The notes: generated by a model from the sequence alone, not told the origin. DNA of 64,000 bases from Hoplostethus atlanticus (GCA_034670405.1 JAXDDX010000055.1:434001-498000), one strand, 5' to 3'. Positions 24,571 through 37,595 are shown, counted from the first letter of the stretch. Made by a program: numbers and translations.

Positions 24571-27500
24571 GCAGAGACTTAAGAGAGTTAATTGATGCCT
24601 CTCTGTGTCTAGTTTGTGTTTTTTTCCCCCGACGTTCAGCGTAGATACCGGTGTGCTTTCGGGGATCCGCTGTGATGTTCTTCTTCTTACCGTAAACATC
24701 GGAGGAGCAGCCGTGGAATCTGCTGTCTTGAGTCGCCTTTCACTCTCTGATTAAAGGCCCTCCTCCAGTCGCCTCATCGCCCGATTCTTTATAAGCTTCT
24801 CTAAGAGCGGTCCGTCTCAGAAGGTGATGCATGATTATCTCCGCCAGTCGAAGGGAGGCTTCAGGAGTGCAGCAGGTGATTTAGGGCGGGGGTGCAACGG
24901 CTCCGCTTCTTATGTCCCTGACGTTATGTATCGTCATGGTGGCGTCTTGTGTGTTGACAACGCAATAACTCAAGAGCAATACGTGATAGAAACTTCATAC
25001 TTATACACCACTGGTACCCCCTATCGGTTTGATAGCATATTCATGAAGAACAGAGTTTCTTGAAACAACTATAATTCGTTAATGGTTTGATGTATGGAGT
25101 TCATGTTAATACCACCCAGGTGTTATGTGAAGACAAGTAATGATTGTGGTGGGACACTAAGTATTTATTCTATGCTCATAGCCAATTATCAATTATCAAC
25201 ATTACCCATATGAATTTTAACCATTTGTTCTCCAATAAAACAGATTTATATATTAATGTAATGACTAACAGATATCAGTTTCAACCTGTCTCCAAAATAA
25301 GTCTTTAATAATTGATCGGCACTAAGTTAGTGTACGCAGCTGGTTTACAAGATCAGAGAAGCAGAGGTGTCTGATGCACATTAAAACTAATGGATAATCT
25401 TAATTATTTTATGGCTACGAGCACAACACGAGGGAGTGGAACTATCAAACCAGTGATTTGCTTCTCAGGTTTGTTTTGTTCAGATTTTCAAAATTGTTAT
25501 TGAGGCTGCAACACGAAAGCGAGGCCTGTTCCCCAGTCGCCCTCCTCCACTATCTAAACCTTTTCTTGCTTCCAGCGTAACTCGGTTCAAGATTTCACTT
25601 GAATCAATTTTTATTAACTTGAAGCGAGAGAGGCGATGATTTGCCTCATTCGTGGGTAACAACACTTGACTCAGCAACACTTTTTAAACCATTGTTTATT
25701 GCACTGTGTACAGCTGGATTGGCCTTTTATTTATTTTTTTTCACTTGTTTTGAGAAAAATACAATTTCAAGACTGAATACGAGACTTGTTAAGATGGATA
25801 TTTCTGCGGTGTGGACGGACTGGATAGGTCAAGTCAAACTGACAGCCTCATTATTGCACCAGTGCTTTGAAGAGTTTCTATTTCTGAAATGCCAAACAGT
25901 ATATCCAGATATAACCATGACCTAAAGATCCAAGTGTTTGTGGGTCAGTGTGTCAGTCAGTTACTCACTGTCATTTAAAAAGGCGCCGTCGTTTATTTTC
26001 ATTTGGTGCTATCGGTTATTTTGTCCTCAAGCATGCTAATGGTGTGCAGAGACACATTAGCTGCATCCTCATTCTTTGCAGCTGCGAATGTGTCAGGTTG
26101 AATGTGTAAAAGGGAGAATTCAGCTATAGTTGAAGGCCAAAGATTGTGTCTTTATTGGTGTCGAAAAAAAACAACGTGGTAGAAAGCCTTGGGTTTGGTA
26201 CCAATAAAGAACATCCATCGACATCCAAGTGTAGATGAATTCGTTCTTCCTTCCTACATTTTTTCTAGTTCATGCACCTTGGTTGGAAGGTTGTTGAATA
26301 CATTGGTGATTCACTTTTGCTATTTCTATTCTAATGCTGCATAGAAAGCCTGGTGAATGCTTATTGTCTTAAAAAAAAAGACAATTTTGGTGTTTTTTCT
26401 GTTTCTCCCTTGAGCACTATTCCAAAATTCATAAGCATCAATGAGGAAATAATAATTCCTCATTCCTGATCCAAACGTACTTCTTGGAGATGCGTGGTTT
26501 TCATCTGACAGAAGGGTGTATTGTTGCTCTAATGTTGCACGGGACGGCCTGCTGACAGAAAGCTTCATGAATATCTGACTTGAAGGATTAATTTCCCTTG
26601 CAGATCTGAGACGTTTAGTCGCTCCGTGGCATGTGGTGACAGTCATCCAATCATCTGGGGTAACATTCACCTAATGGCGAGTCGTAAATATGACTTCATC
26701 TCCCAGGCATTCTCCTCGTATGACAGCGGTTACAGCTACGCTCGCTGGCGTGTGCGCGCGATGGAGATCCTCTCTTTCAAATTGAGGTTTCAGTGATCAC
26801 TCACTACTTGCAATATCAAGTGCAAACAGGGAAATTTCGACCAATTTGTCATCGGCAAATGCATATTCCCCATTCACGTAGCAGACTTTAATAGCTGTGC
26901 GTTTCAATTTCAATGGATGGTGTTATTTCATTAGACCTTAAAAGCGTGGGCGACCGGGGAAACGACATAGCCGTGTGTAGGATAGTGTAGTCTGACTCAT
27001 GCTGTGTCCCTTGTTCTGCCTGGGGAATATTCTGTCATGTGTATTGTAATCACCCAGGTTAAATCCAGCCGGTTATGCTGCCAGACAAAAGCAGCATGAT
27101 TTATTTCTGTTTATCCTGGTAGCTTGTTCCGTGCTGAGCCCGGGAACATGAAACAGAATGGCGTGTTATTGTAGTGCCGGCGCTTGGATGAACTCGCACC
27201 TGTTCCTCCCTAGTCTACCCGATGTCTTGTTTTCTCCCCTCCCGAGTTCACGAAGAGAGCTATAACAAAAAAAGTAGCTATGCCCTCATCTGTCCTCCCT
27301 CAACACCTTACGTATACCCCGCTTTTGAAGACGAGGCCCGAGGCAGCACAAAAGGCAGGCGCCGTGCGTTCTCCAGTCGGGCTGCCGTGACATGTTTTCC
27401 CGATTGTGCCGCATTTGCGATGCCCAATTTACTCACAATATTTGCCTGTGCCCCGCTTGTCAACACAATCGTCACAGGTTTCCGCCGGCTGAAATTCCGC

Positions 27501-30500
27501 GCTACCCAAAAGGCGGATTTCATTCCCACGGTCTCGTTGAAAAACAAAAAAAAAAGGAATTCCCCGCCCGGAACAGCGCAAAAGGGAAGGTGTTCACGTT
27601 CATGTTTCTATCGCAAGTCAAACAGTGAAAAGCTCTCATCCCTCTCTGACACAGTCTTTGCTCTCGCTGATTTGTTATCACTAGAAATGTCAAACTCATT
27701 GCGATAAGCACGAAGACTAATAAGCTCTTGAAATATTAATGTCAACCAGTGACGTTAGTATATGAAGGTACTGTATGTCCACACAGAGTCAGATACTTTC
27801 TCGAGGAAATTGTGATTTCCCATCTATTGACTGTTGGCCTTGTCTCCTGCAGCAACCTGAGAGTGGTGTCATTAACAGGTCTACCCACAGGCTTCCTTTA
27901 GTGCTCTCTCAGGCACGATAGTCAATCTTAGAGGCTAGCCTGGGGAGCAGTCCAGCCCTTAAGGCACTGTACTGCAGGCCACAAATCTCCACCACAGCCA
28001 TCAATGTCCTTCACTTCATCAATGTCACTTCAACCCATTTCAAACAAGTAAATCACGTGCATTCAAATAATCACATCTTCGAAGCAGGAGAGAACACGCC
28101 TTAATCAGCCTTGACATTCTCGTTCGTTGCAATCCAAGAGAGACGTGCACATATTTATTCTCTGTCTTCAAAGGTTGTTGGGGGATCGTGCCGGTGGCAT
28201 GCATTCTGGGTGCAGGATGTAAAGTCTGGGACAGCTGTCGTAGAGCTGTTGTCCCCCCTGGAAAGACAGAATGGTGTTTATTTGAACAGGAGCAGGTGAC
28301 AGACGTCAAGTGCGTCGATAGCAGCATAAACGGCCATAAGGGGTGTCCTGAGGACACCATCAATCTTGCAACAGCATCGAGCCACAGTTTAGCGGCTCGC
28401 TGCAGACGCTGGCGTGAGTGGCTAAGGCAAATTGATTCTGAAAGAGTTGAAGAGTTTCATTCCAAAATGAGATAGCCACCATTTGAACAAAAAAAAAGTG
28501 ACGCCTACTCTAACAAAATGATCAATAGCACAAAATTAAAACAATTATGCAACTTTTTAAAGGTCAGTACGGAACTTAAAGCTGCACTATTTTTTATGGG
28601 AAAAATACACCCATCTAAAATACACCAGTATAAATCACAAACCGGGGCTGCGACAGATAAAATGAAAATTGAAAAAAATATAAAGAAACTGTATAATATC
28701 AAGTGTTTTGGAAATGAACTCATCAGTTGGAGCCTCATGAATATGACTTTGCGCGGCTTGTTTGAAGGAATGCTACATTTTGAGCAACTACAATGCATCG
28801 TGTGCCGAAGCAGAAAACCGCCGGGGCTGAAGTGGGGCCAATTTTCAGTGCCCATATTTTCTCAAGCGCTCATCCCCCTTGCATAATGGCTTTGTGATTC
28901 ACAACAATGCACAGCGGGGGCCCCTGCAAGAGGCTGGGGCCGTGTTTTTACGCCTCGTGCCCATTAGCTGCCGAGTAGAGGGATTTTACAAACCACTTTA
29001 CGTCTCTGCAGAAGGTAGATATCAATGACTAGAGCGGCTCCCGGGGCATAAAGGTGAGATAGGACGGAGGAGAACAGGAAGCAATACCACAGACAGAGAT
29101 TGTCACACTTCTTATTATTCAGCCTCATTTCCCCAATTATTTAGTTCCTAATTAATTCCCAAAGCGCTGGGAGATAGCTCAGGGGCCCAATTGGCTACAG
29201 AACAGACAATTGTAAACCTCCAAATGGGACAAGTCCCTGGGACAGGTCGCTATCAGTTTACCTGCTCTCTCTCTCTCTAATTCTCTCCCCCCTTTCTCTC
29301 AGCACCTCGTGATTCTGCTGTTGGTAGCTATTCCAACCCCCCCCCATTCATTTAATCCACCAGAGGGTGATCAGATATTCACTTTGTTCTTTGTTTAAAG
29401 TCATGGGAGATCATCTCTCCGCGTTGAAGTAGGCCACTGATGCATACATCATATAGACGCGGAAGACGACAACGGCCCTTTGAAGATGGCCTTTTCACCA
29501 GGCGTCTTCAAGGCAGCGGGGAAATAAAAAGTTTTTTGTTTCTCAAGAAATATTCAGCCCCGCTCGCTTTCCATCTCACTGGCGGCAGCTTCATTTGACG
29601 TTGGCGTGAGGCGCACACGTTAAACTATTCTGAAATTTGCTTGCAATTTGTATGTATGAAACACACCGGAGTTATCATGCCTGCGTATTGCATTTGTAAA
29701 TCTGGCCAGTACTCCAGCGCTGTACAGTGAAATTGCGGTGGACAGGTGACATCCTCTAACGCAGCGACAATCGTAAGCTACAACACCGCCGGAACGAGCG
29801 AGCGAGGCTGTTTATCATGAAGGGGGTGGGGGGGGCGCGGTGAACTTCAAAGAGATTTCAAAATGTCCGTGTGGAATGTAGGCTCGGGGATGAATAATGC
29901 ATGAAAAAAAGCTTCGCCAGCGTTAATGTACTCAACGCAAATTTGTCACACGCCATATGAATACATAAGTTGCGAGGATCGCCACGTGCGCGGAGGCTGA
30001 TGCACTCAAGTGGTGTGGTTCCTCTGGCCCGTTGGAGGTAGTGGAGCTCTGTAACTCACACCCACCTCGTGGTGAATTACTCATGAGGCCGTTGAGTCCT
30101 GATATAGCTGTGAGAAATTTAACTTTGCCCTGATTTTAAATCTGTGAGTGTATATATGTGTGTGTGTGTGTGCGCAGGGTGCTGCAGCACTAGTGGGATT
30201 TGAAGACAGGGGGCTTCCGGCCATGTATCATTCCCAAGCTTCTTTAAAAAGCCCGTCCTGCTGTCAGTCTGGGGAGGATGCTCATTTGAGCGCTGACATT
30301 TTGATGAAGAGGAAGGCAAACACCAGCGGGGGAATCTCAGATACTCAGACGAGAATCAGTTTTCCCGAGTGCAGCGGGTGACTGTGCATTAACAGCTGCA
30401 ACTTGCACCGGGGAGGCCGCCGTGCATCTTTACATTTCAGAGTGCTCTCTTCTGACTGATTAAGCTCCTCAAAATGCTCATCAGCAAGGTGTAAGAAATC

Positions 30501-33500
30501 ACGCTGCGCTTGAGAGGAAATGATTAAAATACAAAACAGTGATTGTGTCATCCAGAGGTGATGAATGTGAAGGAAGGAAGGAAGAATCAGAACATTTAAT
30601 TGCTACACAATATAACACGGGCTCCCTTACATTTTCATGTGTGGGTGTCTGTGTTGCCACGGGTAAACCTGTTAACAGACTATCAGTTTCTCGTAACCGG
30701 AGTAACCGGGTTATTCCAACCCAGTTATGGTGTTTACATGTCGACCCAAAACTAGGTTAAGAACAGATTTCTCCATGCATGTAAACACAGCCGGTCTCTT
30801 TGTCTCTTTGAAACCTGCGGCCTCACTAAGCGTCGGGCAATTCTTTCACCCACACCAACTAGGGGAATCTGAGCTTGGGTCTCAAAAGGTGATTTGTAAT
30901 TCAGCTGTAGGTTTATCAGATTACTATTGCTGTGATGAGGTGCTAAATTAGACAAATTGAACCCCTGAGACCTTCACAATGAGACACTACACGTTTTAGT
31001 ACATCATAACACATCTTATGTGGTTTCATTAAAAGGAGGAGTGATGTAAAATGCCTTGAAGGACAAAATGCACTCCGCGAATGAGATCATTCTGCTGGCA
31101 TGTTTCAACCTGGGGAATTATGGGAAAAAAAGGAGACTCCACCTAATCCTGAATGTGCTATAATTAAGTCAAGCTTTGCAGCAATGTAAAGCATTAGGGA
31201 GAGTATACATCCATACATATGACTGACAGCACCTCAAATTAAAGCAGAATGGCAAAATGGGAGGAATCCATCGCTAGGTGTGTTCAGAATGTGCTCTTTT
31301 TCTCCACATTTAATGCGTCTGTTTTTCCGAGGGGCCTCGCAGGGCTGCTTTGTTTGTTTCTTTGTTTTTCTTGGCAGATGTTGTGATATTCTTCTCACCC
31401 TTCCCTTTTAATTTCCCGCCAACCCTCTCCATTTCCATTCTAGTAGGAAAGGGAAGAGACAAGGGGAATGAGAGAAGTGTGTCTTTTCTTGTACTTCTAT
31501 TAGTATGCACTTAGTATAGCATACACTATGTTGACTGACAGTACGCCACTAGCAATATCCAAAGTAAGAAGACAGACCCTTTAGTAATAAAATGTTGTGC
31601 TTTTTTATTATATTGTCTTGTAAATTCATACATTTAGAAAAATGAAATATTAACTCAATATAACTGATGTAAGCCAGGTTTATTTTTGGAACTATTACAG
31701 ATGAGCAACCACGTATTCCTGAGCTGCACAGTGATTTTTAGCTGTACAGTCTCCCATCACCCACTGCCATCACTTCAGGGAAAGTAGTCTGATAGTTCAA
31801 AACAATACATTATTTTTGTGTCATATTTAATGTAAATTTCTATCAATCTGCTACACGAAACTGACAGACTTACAGGACGAACAGAGGGTACGCAAATAAC
31901 CAGCCAATATTTGTGTCGCTGCCAATAATCTGTCAATATCCGTGTCGATGCCCATGTGAAGGGGCACCAGATTCCTCTGCAGTTTCACAAGCAGACATGG
32001 AAGTCCGCATTCAGTGAGCAGTGGTTGCCATAGAAACACTTAACAATCCAGCTGCCTATATCTGACTTGTGTTCATCATTTTATTTATCTGTTCATGAAG
32101 TCTGACAGAAGAATGATGCTAATATGCCATGGTAACTCCAATTAGCTAAATAACATTAAAACAGGCCTATAGCTCATTGATAGACATAGATTGTATATTG
32201 TATCATTTACTATTTTTGTTTTGTATGTCATGAAGCCAAATATATATGTACATTTTTACTGTAAGTTGTTATATCGCATGGAAGAATTTCGACACATCAA
32301 ACAACTGCGTAAAATTGGAAACAGCCACGATCCTCCGATAGACCGCAAAAAGGATCCTCTACGCTGATGTGATGCTATCTCTCAACACAGTAAAGTGAAA
32401 TCTCATTGGTCTATGAAGGTAAACTCCAACTGGCTGGACCGTACGCAACGACCTCTCAAAGGTTGAACCTGATTTCAACTCTGGCAAAATGTAATTTCGC
32501 GAGATCGAGCTTCGCTCAACGCACCGCCTGGCAGAGCTTCCGGAATCCTGCTCAACGCCCTCCTCTTGTCATTTAAGAGGACTTACCATTTAGCTCTAGA
32601 GATGCTACAAGTTCTCGTCTTCTCACTTCTGAGATAATATGATCAGCCTACTATCACTCAACATAGTGTATGCTAAAGTGTTAGCATGGAGCACCACAGC
32701 CAATGATCTATGATGATTTTGGCATCTCTGTTCTCAAGTTGACCAACGGGTCAAATGTTGTATTCCTTTAAAGTTAGACATGTAGTGTTGAGGGCTAAAG
32801 TTAGGGGACAAATGTAGTCAATGGAACGTCCTCACAAGAAAAATGTGTTTGTAGGTATGTGTTTGGATGCGCACATGCTACGCGTTAAGCTCCGAAGTGT
32901 AATGAAAGTGACAGCGTGCCCCAGTGCTGGCTGATGTACCGCAGCCGTTCTGTCCTTCTGGGACAAACGCAGCGGGATGCTCGTTTTTACACAACAGACT
33001 GCGATTACTCTCCGCTTAGTTCACTCGAAGACATCATGCAATTCCCACCGCGGTGACAAGAGGAACCGGCGTAGACTATGTGCAGTAGAAAGAGCACAAG
33101 AAAAACAATGTCAACAGTCAATCTGTAATGTTTCCAAGCACCGGTGACGTTGGCGACTGTGTATCCCCGCGGGGGCTCACGGCACCGTTTCCTGCCCGAT
33201 TTATTTCCATCTGTGCTCCTAAACCGGCAGGCAAAAGACAGGCAGCCATTGGTCGTTCCTGACACAGTCCTCAGCGGTTTGAGCGATGGAGCCTGTGAGT
33301 ACATAATTTCTTTTACTTGAGGAGAGAGGATGACAGAGGGCCCGCCCCCCCCCCCCGGCAGCGACGGCAGGATGATAAACCGATAAGACAAGGCCATCTT
33401 TCGGTCCAAGCTGCTGGACAGCCGGATAAAACACCTCGGCCCCAACTCTTCAATCACATCAGAATGGGGATTTGATGCCGTCCCTTTCTGAGTGTCATGG

Positions 33501-33819
33501 GAGAACTTGGAGGGCTTTGTTGAGCGCATGAGAAATGAAGCCCCCATAAAGTCAAGCGAAGTGCACACAGGTGGTTTTTGAATCCTGTGACTAGGGGATA
33601 CAACTGGCTTCTCTAGGCTCCATTGTTCCCATATTGGTAATGCAATCAATGTATTGCCAATATGTATTATTGTAATATTTTTTTTTGTATTTATTACAAT
33701 AACTGAAGGTATTAGAATGGTTTTCAATGCTGTTCAGAGGATTTTACACTCTGACAAGAATACAATTCTGGGGGAAACAGTGAATACTTGGCCTGGTGGA
33801 ACACAATATTGACTTCAGT

Positions 33820-33875
33820 TAATCGAAATATCAGTATCAGCCTTTAAAAACCCATATCTGTCACACCCTAGTTTC
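33820..33875 (+). repeat. TATCGG-type repeat end fragment
   Basis: AATATCAGTATCAGCCTTTA, then AAAACCCATATCTGTCACAC, resembles the segment at 62500-62540 (GGCCTCCAAAAACCCATATTG). It is a short end fragment of a dispersed DNA element, about 390 bases upstream of the last zmat4 exon. Confidence 0.45.
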
Positions 33876-33954
33876 AAGATAGTGACATTAAACAAGTTGA
33901 ATTATCTCACCCCATTGGCAGAATTGTTTACTTGTTCGAAGAAAAATAAGATCT

Positions 33955-34165
33955 TAAAGCGGCGCTAGGCAGCGTTGCACATTAGTGACTCCAAATGTGT
34001 CAGTGTTGACTCTTCACTTCCTGTGGGCGGAGAAGTGACCATACCCGACACCAAAATTTAATCCGGGCAAACAGGGCGAATCTACAGCGTCTCCATTGCT
34101 GGGGATGGGTACGCTCTTCTCTGCTGCAGCCCCACTAACACTGAATATCAGACTAAATGTCTTGT
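33955..34165 (+). repeat. Dispersed repeat family C, copy 1, beside zmat4 last exon
   Basis: The segment starts near TTAAAGCGGCGCTAGGC and contains GACACCAAAATTTAATCCGG, ACAGGGCGAATCTACAGCGT and CGCTCTTCTCT. A recognisable relative lies at 53100-53290. Its end is less than 100 bases upstream of the terminal zmat4 exon, next to its pyrimidine tract. No coding sequence is seen. Confidence 0.55.
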
Positions 34166-34250
34166 TAAGATGGACGTTTTTTTTTTTTTTGCAGTGTCTC
34201 AGCGACGACTGCTAACCCCCCTCCTGTCTCTGTTTGTCTTTCCTCGACAG

Positions 34251-34278
34251 CCTGAAGAATCAGATATGTGTCCAGTGA
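34251..34278 (+). CDS. zmat4: zmat4 terminal coding exon (28 nt to stop)
   Basis: I identified this small exon by its splice phase and the expected C-terminus. The previous exon ends with AA in phase 2; the first base here, C, completes Asn. The frame then reads LKNQICVQ and TGA at 34276-34278. Human ZMAT4 ends NLKNK, so NLKN is conserved. The last Lys is replaced by Gln, and the original stop position is replaced by a short ICVQ extension. The acceptor is very good, with pyrimidines from about 34216 to 34244 and CAG at 34248-34250. The main alternative, an acceptor at 27850, gives an unrelated tail. Confidence 0.85.
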
Positions 34279-34660
34279 AACGTTGGAGGAGGATGAAAAC
34301 CAGCCATTGGATTGATGTCAGACAAGCTGTGGTCAGCTTGCCCTGCTTCTTCTGCCTCTGCCCCGCTTTCTCTCTCCTCCATGTCATTTCTACTTCTCTT
34401 TCTGTCTTTCGCTCTCTCTCTGTCCGTTACGGCCGCCCTGGCGAGGAGGAAATGAAAGAGATTTTTATTTATTTTTTTAACACTCTAGCACCGCATCGAC
34501 TCGTCGTCTCACCTGTTGGCGTACAGTACCGGCTTCCACGGTTTCTCCGCATTTGCCGGCCACTCTTCAAACATTGACCTTTGACATCCCACAGCAACTG
34601 TGTGCTTTTTGATCAGATGTCAGTATGAGAGCATTAAAGTGGGTCTGGCACTCAGCAGCC
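34279..34660 (+). other. zmat4: probable zmat4 3' untranslated region
   Basis: Sequence after the stop is pyrimidine-rich, with a CTCTCT stretch near 34400-34430. An AT-rich stretch with ATTTA lies near 34461-34480. A single ATTAAA occurs at 34633-34638 and is the first plausible poly(A) signal. The next AATAAA is in an AAAT repeat near 35988, so the UTR could run much longer. Confidence 0.4.
34633..34638 (+). promoter_or_regulatory. zmat4: candidate poly(A) signal ATTAAA
   Basis: This ATTAAA variant lies 355 nt after the zmat4 stop codon. A G/T-containing stretch (GTGGGTCTGG) starts two bases after it. It is a common hexamer, and only transcript data would prove its use. Confidence 0.25.
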
Positions 34661-35192
34661 TCTAAAAATGCATGGACTAAAATTGTACTTTATTTCCATA
34701 GGAGGAAAATACAGAGGGAGACTGTACTGTAAGTGGAATATTGCCTTGAGGATATGAGGTTTTTTTTGTATGCTATACAGTTTTGTTTGTTTGCTTTTAT
34801 TTCAAATAGAACATATTTATTTGTATTTATTAGCGTTTGTGAGCTTATCCCTGAGTAAACCGTTCTCTTTTGCCCTCAGATTAAGAACACAATATAATTT
34901 AATTGCAATGCTTTTAGTGCATACATCCTTGCAGTGGAGCTAAATCCCCCAGTGGCGTAGAGGGGTCGATGGCAATAATGAGACTGGGTGGGCTTTTACT
35001 ATACGTTGTGATGGTATTGTGCACTACTGGCTCTATTGAACAGCTAATTATTTCTTTCTGTGGTTCTGGTAGTGCTTTAAAAGGAGACCAGCAGAAATTC
35101 ATATTTGACTGCATCTACACAGGATCAGAAGATTTTTAAGCGGTCTGCTCTTCTAAACGGGAAGGGTTTTCTTGTGCTGTCTAAATGCAGCC

Positions 35193-35224
<32 letters not shown>

Positions 35225-37544
35225 CAGTATTAGAGGCTAGGAATGTTTCCTCTGGTCGCGATGCTTTCATTTAAATAGGGTCTTCATCTCAGGGAGGTGC
35301 AAATCGGTCGCTTTAGCAAAATGTAACACTGCTGTTAAAGAGCATTCACATGAACTGAATCCATTCCACGGTACGGCGTTGTAGAATGTGTTGCTAGTTA
35401 AAAGCATGACGGACTGAACCACGACTGTAATGGTTTCACAGAAGAATATTGTTATTGTGGAGTATTTCAAAAGGCTAATTCATTTATATATAAATATATC
35501 TTATTCGAAGCTTATGTAGCATTCTTCTTTCTTACATGTCATATTAGGACAGGTTAAAGATGTTGACTTAACAACCAGTGTTGTAAATGAGAAACTAACC
35601 ATGCAGCAAATGCTCCATTATAAATGCCTATTTACTGTTGTGGATCAAACTGATTTGTAATTGGTATCTATATACAGTATGAGTGATTTCTTCTACTGTC
35701 AGTTCAGTGCAGTGTCAACCGCAGAATTGTGTTGGATCAAAATGTAGCTTCGACTCATGTGTTTAAAGGTACTTTTGTGCTAATTTACACCTGATCAGGT
35801 TTTAAAATGAGTTTTCTTTTGAGGTTTTCCACCTGCTCAACTCCTTCCTATGTTTTTGTTTCCCCCCCCCCCCCCCAAGAAAACCTCAAGGTTTATTGAC
35901 AGCTGAGATTACTTCACCGTAGAGCTGGAGAGTTGTACTGTAGAGAGAGTTAATGAAAATCATCACTGACATCATGAAGCAAAAAATAAATAAATAAATA
36001 AAAATGTCTGGCTGATGTCAGAGCCACCAGCCTTCTGAGACACACCACCTGGCAACAACATATACAATAATTTATAATGTGTTTTTAATATTACAAATAA
36101 GATGTGCACGTACTCTTAAAAAGAAACTCCACTGAATTGCTTTGCTCAGCTCAGAGTGATAACATTTCTGTCTCAAAGTTGCTTTGGATCAAGTCGCCCC
36201 ACCTTCGTCAGAGGACGTCCACCTCTCATACACCCCTAGTCCCCTTGTGCTCTGGGTTATGTGCTCTACCGTGTCTGAGAAAAGAATTAAAGACACTTAC
36301 AACTACATGAACCGTCCAGTCTGTACTCTGTTGCCTCCATTAAGAGTTTTCATTCACTGGCTCTTTATGGGATTTGTTCATTTGCACATACGAATGATCA
36401 GAACTGAGTAGAGTAGAGGGAGTAGAAGACCCAAGGGGCAATAGAAACATTGATAAGAAATTAAAGGTGTAGCATTTTCAAACATCCATCCATCCATCCA
36501 CATCCTATCATGATGAACTTTGTTCCAGCGGTGTTGAGCTTTGTGCGTCCTGACCCATAAAGATAGATTATAATTAAGCCACGCAGACAACAGCGGCTCA
36601 CCAGGAAGCATCAGGAAGTCACACATTCATTCTTTTAAAATTTGAAGGATAGATTTTTTTTTTTTTTTTTTTTTTTTTGAATGATAGATGATTTTTTGGA
36701 TGAGGAGGCATGTCGGGCGCGCCTGGGCGTATAGCTGAGGGATCTTTACTGACCTCTGTGGGGTCGTTAAAGATTCTCTTAAAGCGGCATATTTATCAAT
36801 TTGTCAGTGACACTTTTTAAGATGAGCCATCAATCATAATATGATGAGACTGCAAGGATGGATCTGGGACAGACTGCTCCATATAATATACCAAAGAATA
36901 GAAGAATTTCATTGGAAAACTAATCATGCACCCATTTGCACCCTTTTGAAAAACTGACGTGAAATGATTGCTGCCATGGAAGTGCAGCTCATTAGGGGTT
37001 GTGATTAAAGTTATAAGCCATTTTAAGAGCTTTGCTCACAAGAAAGCTTCTTTGAGGAGTCATTTGTGTTTTTTGGCGTATGAAATGATGAATTTCACCA
37101 AGCATTCTTTTCCCAAAATGGATACGGAGCATATCGGAATAAAACCCTTCAAGTCTGAATACTGGAAGATGAAGATAAAACATTGTTTAGATACACTTTA
37201 ATCCTATTTCACATTGTCGCCTCCTGATTGGCCAAATTATACATTGTTGTAAAGGCATCCTTTTGATCTAGAGGAGTGTGGTTTCCAGAGATGGAATCAG
37301 CTCATCTCACGTGTTCCACCTGAGTGTGATAAGAGTGGAGAAGAGGAGTGAGACCCTGCAGGCTGGAAAGCGCCGAAGACAGAAAGCGTGGGGGGGGGGG
37401 GGGTTGGCTCAGTTCTGGCTCCGTCTTTGGGAGAATAAAAGGAGGGTTATTTTGAAGATTGGGGCTGAGGTGAGAATGGGCTCTTTTTTTTTCTTTTCCC
37501 AGCTCCTAGTTTCACATCTGCCAACGCTCCCACTGGAGGGAGGG

Positions 37545-37595
37545 GAACAGTAAGAAAAGACAAAAGGCCTGTCCTTTTGTCTTTTCTTACTGTTC
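37545..37595. repeat. Perfect 23-bp inverted repeat, 5-nt loop
   Basis: The left arm GAACAGTAAGAAAAGACAAA plus AGG is exactly complementary to the right arm ending in TTTCTTACTGTTC. The loop is CCTGT at 37568-37572. Pairing stops immediately outside the arms. The structure is shorter than a usual animal pre-miRNA hairpin. It may be the remains of a palindromic MITE or a recent palindromic insertion. Confidence 0.85.

Larger units (their letters stand above)
21879..34250 (+). other. zmat4: zmat4 last intron (about 12.4 kb)
   Basis: The intron runs from GTGAGT to a strong acceptor, a long T/C tract ending TTTCCTCGACAG. Most of it looks like single-copy DNA. Identifiable parts are C/CT-rich tracts near 21994-22018 and 22770-22810, a copy of a diverged repeat near 24290-24570, a (GT)n near 30152-30172, a fragment with CATGTAAACACA and CCGGGTTATTCC words near 30640-30800 that resembles a fish MITE, and a repeat copy directly before the last exon. 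A 240-codon minus-strand open frame at 33005-33727 has no recognisable domain. Confidence 0.82.

Noticed and set aside
27222..27707. 161-codon plus-strand open frame in the last intron
   Set aside because: There is no recognisable domain or exon signature, it sits in GC-rich intron, and its length is compatible with chance.
27851..27900. Alternative terminal zmat4 exon after TTGTCTCCTGCAG, giving a tail NNLRVVSLTG...
   Set aside because: The acceptor is good and the phase fits, but the tail differs from the known NLKNK end. The exon at 34251 reproduces NLKN exactly and has an equally strong acceptor.
34170..34577. 135-codon plus-strand open frame over the last exon
   Set aside because: It uses a different frame from the spliced zmat4 reading and is a shadow. 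The CTG-AAG-AAT frame fits the splice phase and the known C-terminus.
37545..37595. microRNA precursor
   Set aside because: The stem is perfect but only 23 bp with a 5-nt loop, which is shorter than animal pre-miRNA hairpins. There is no evidence of two offset arms.
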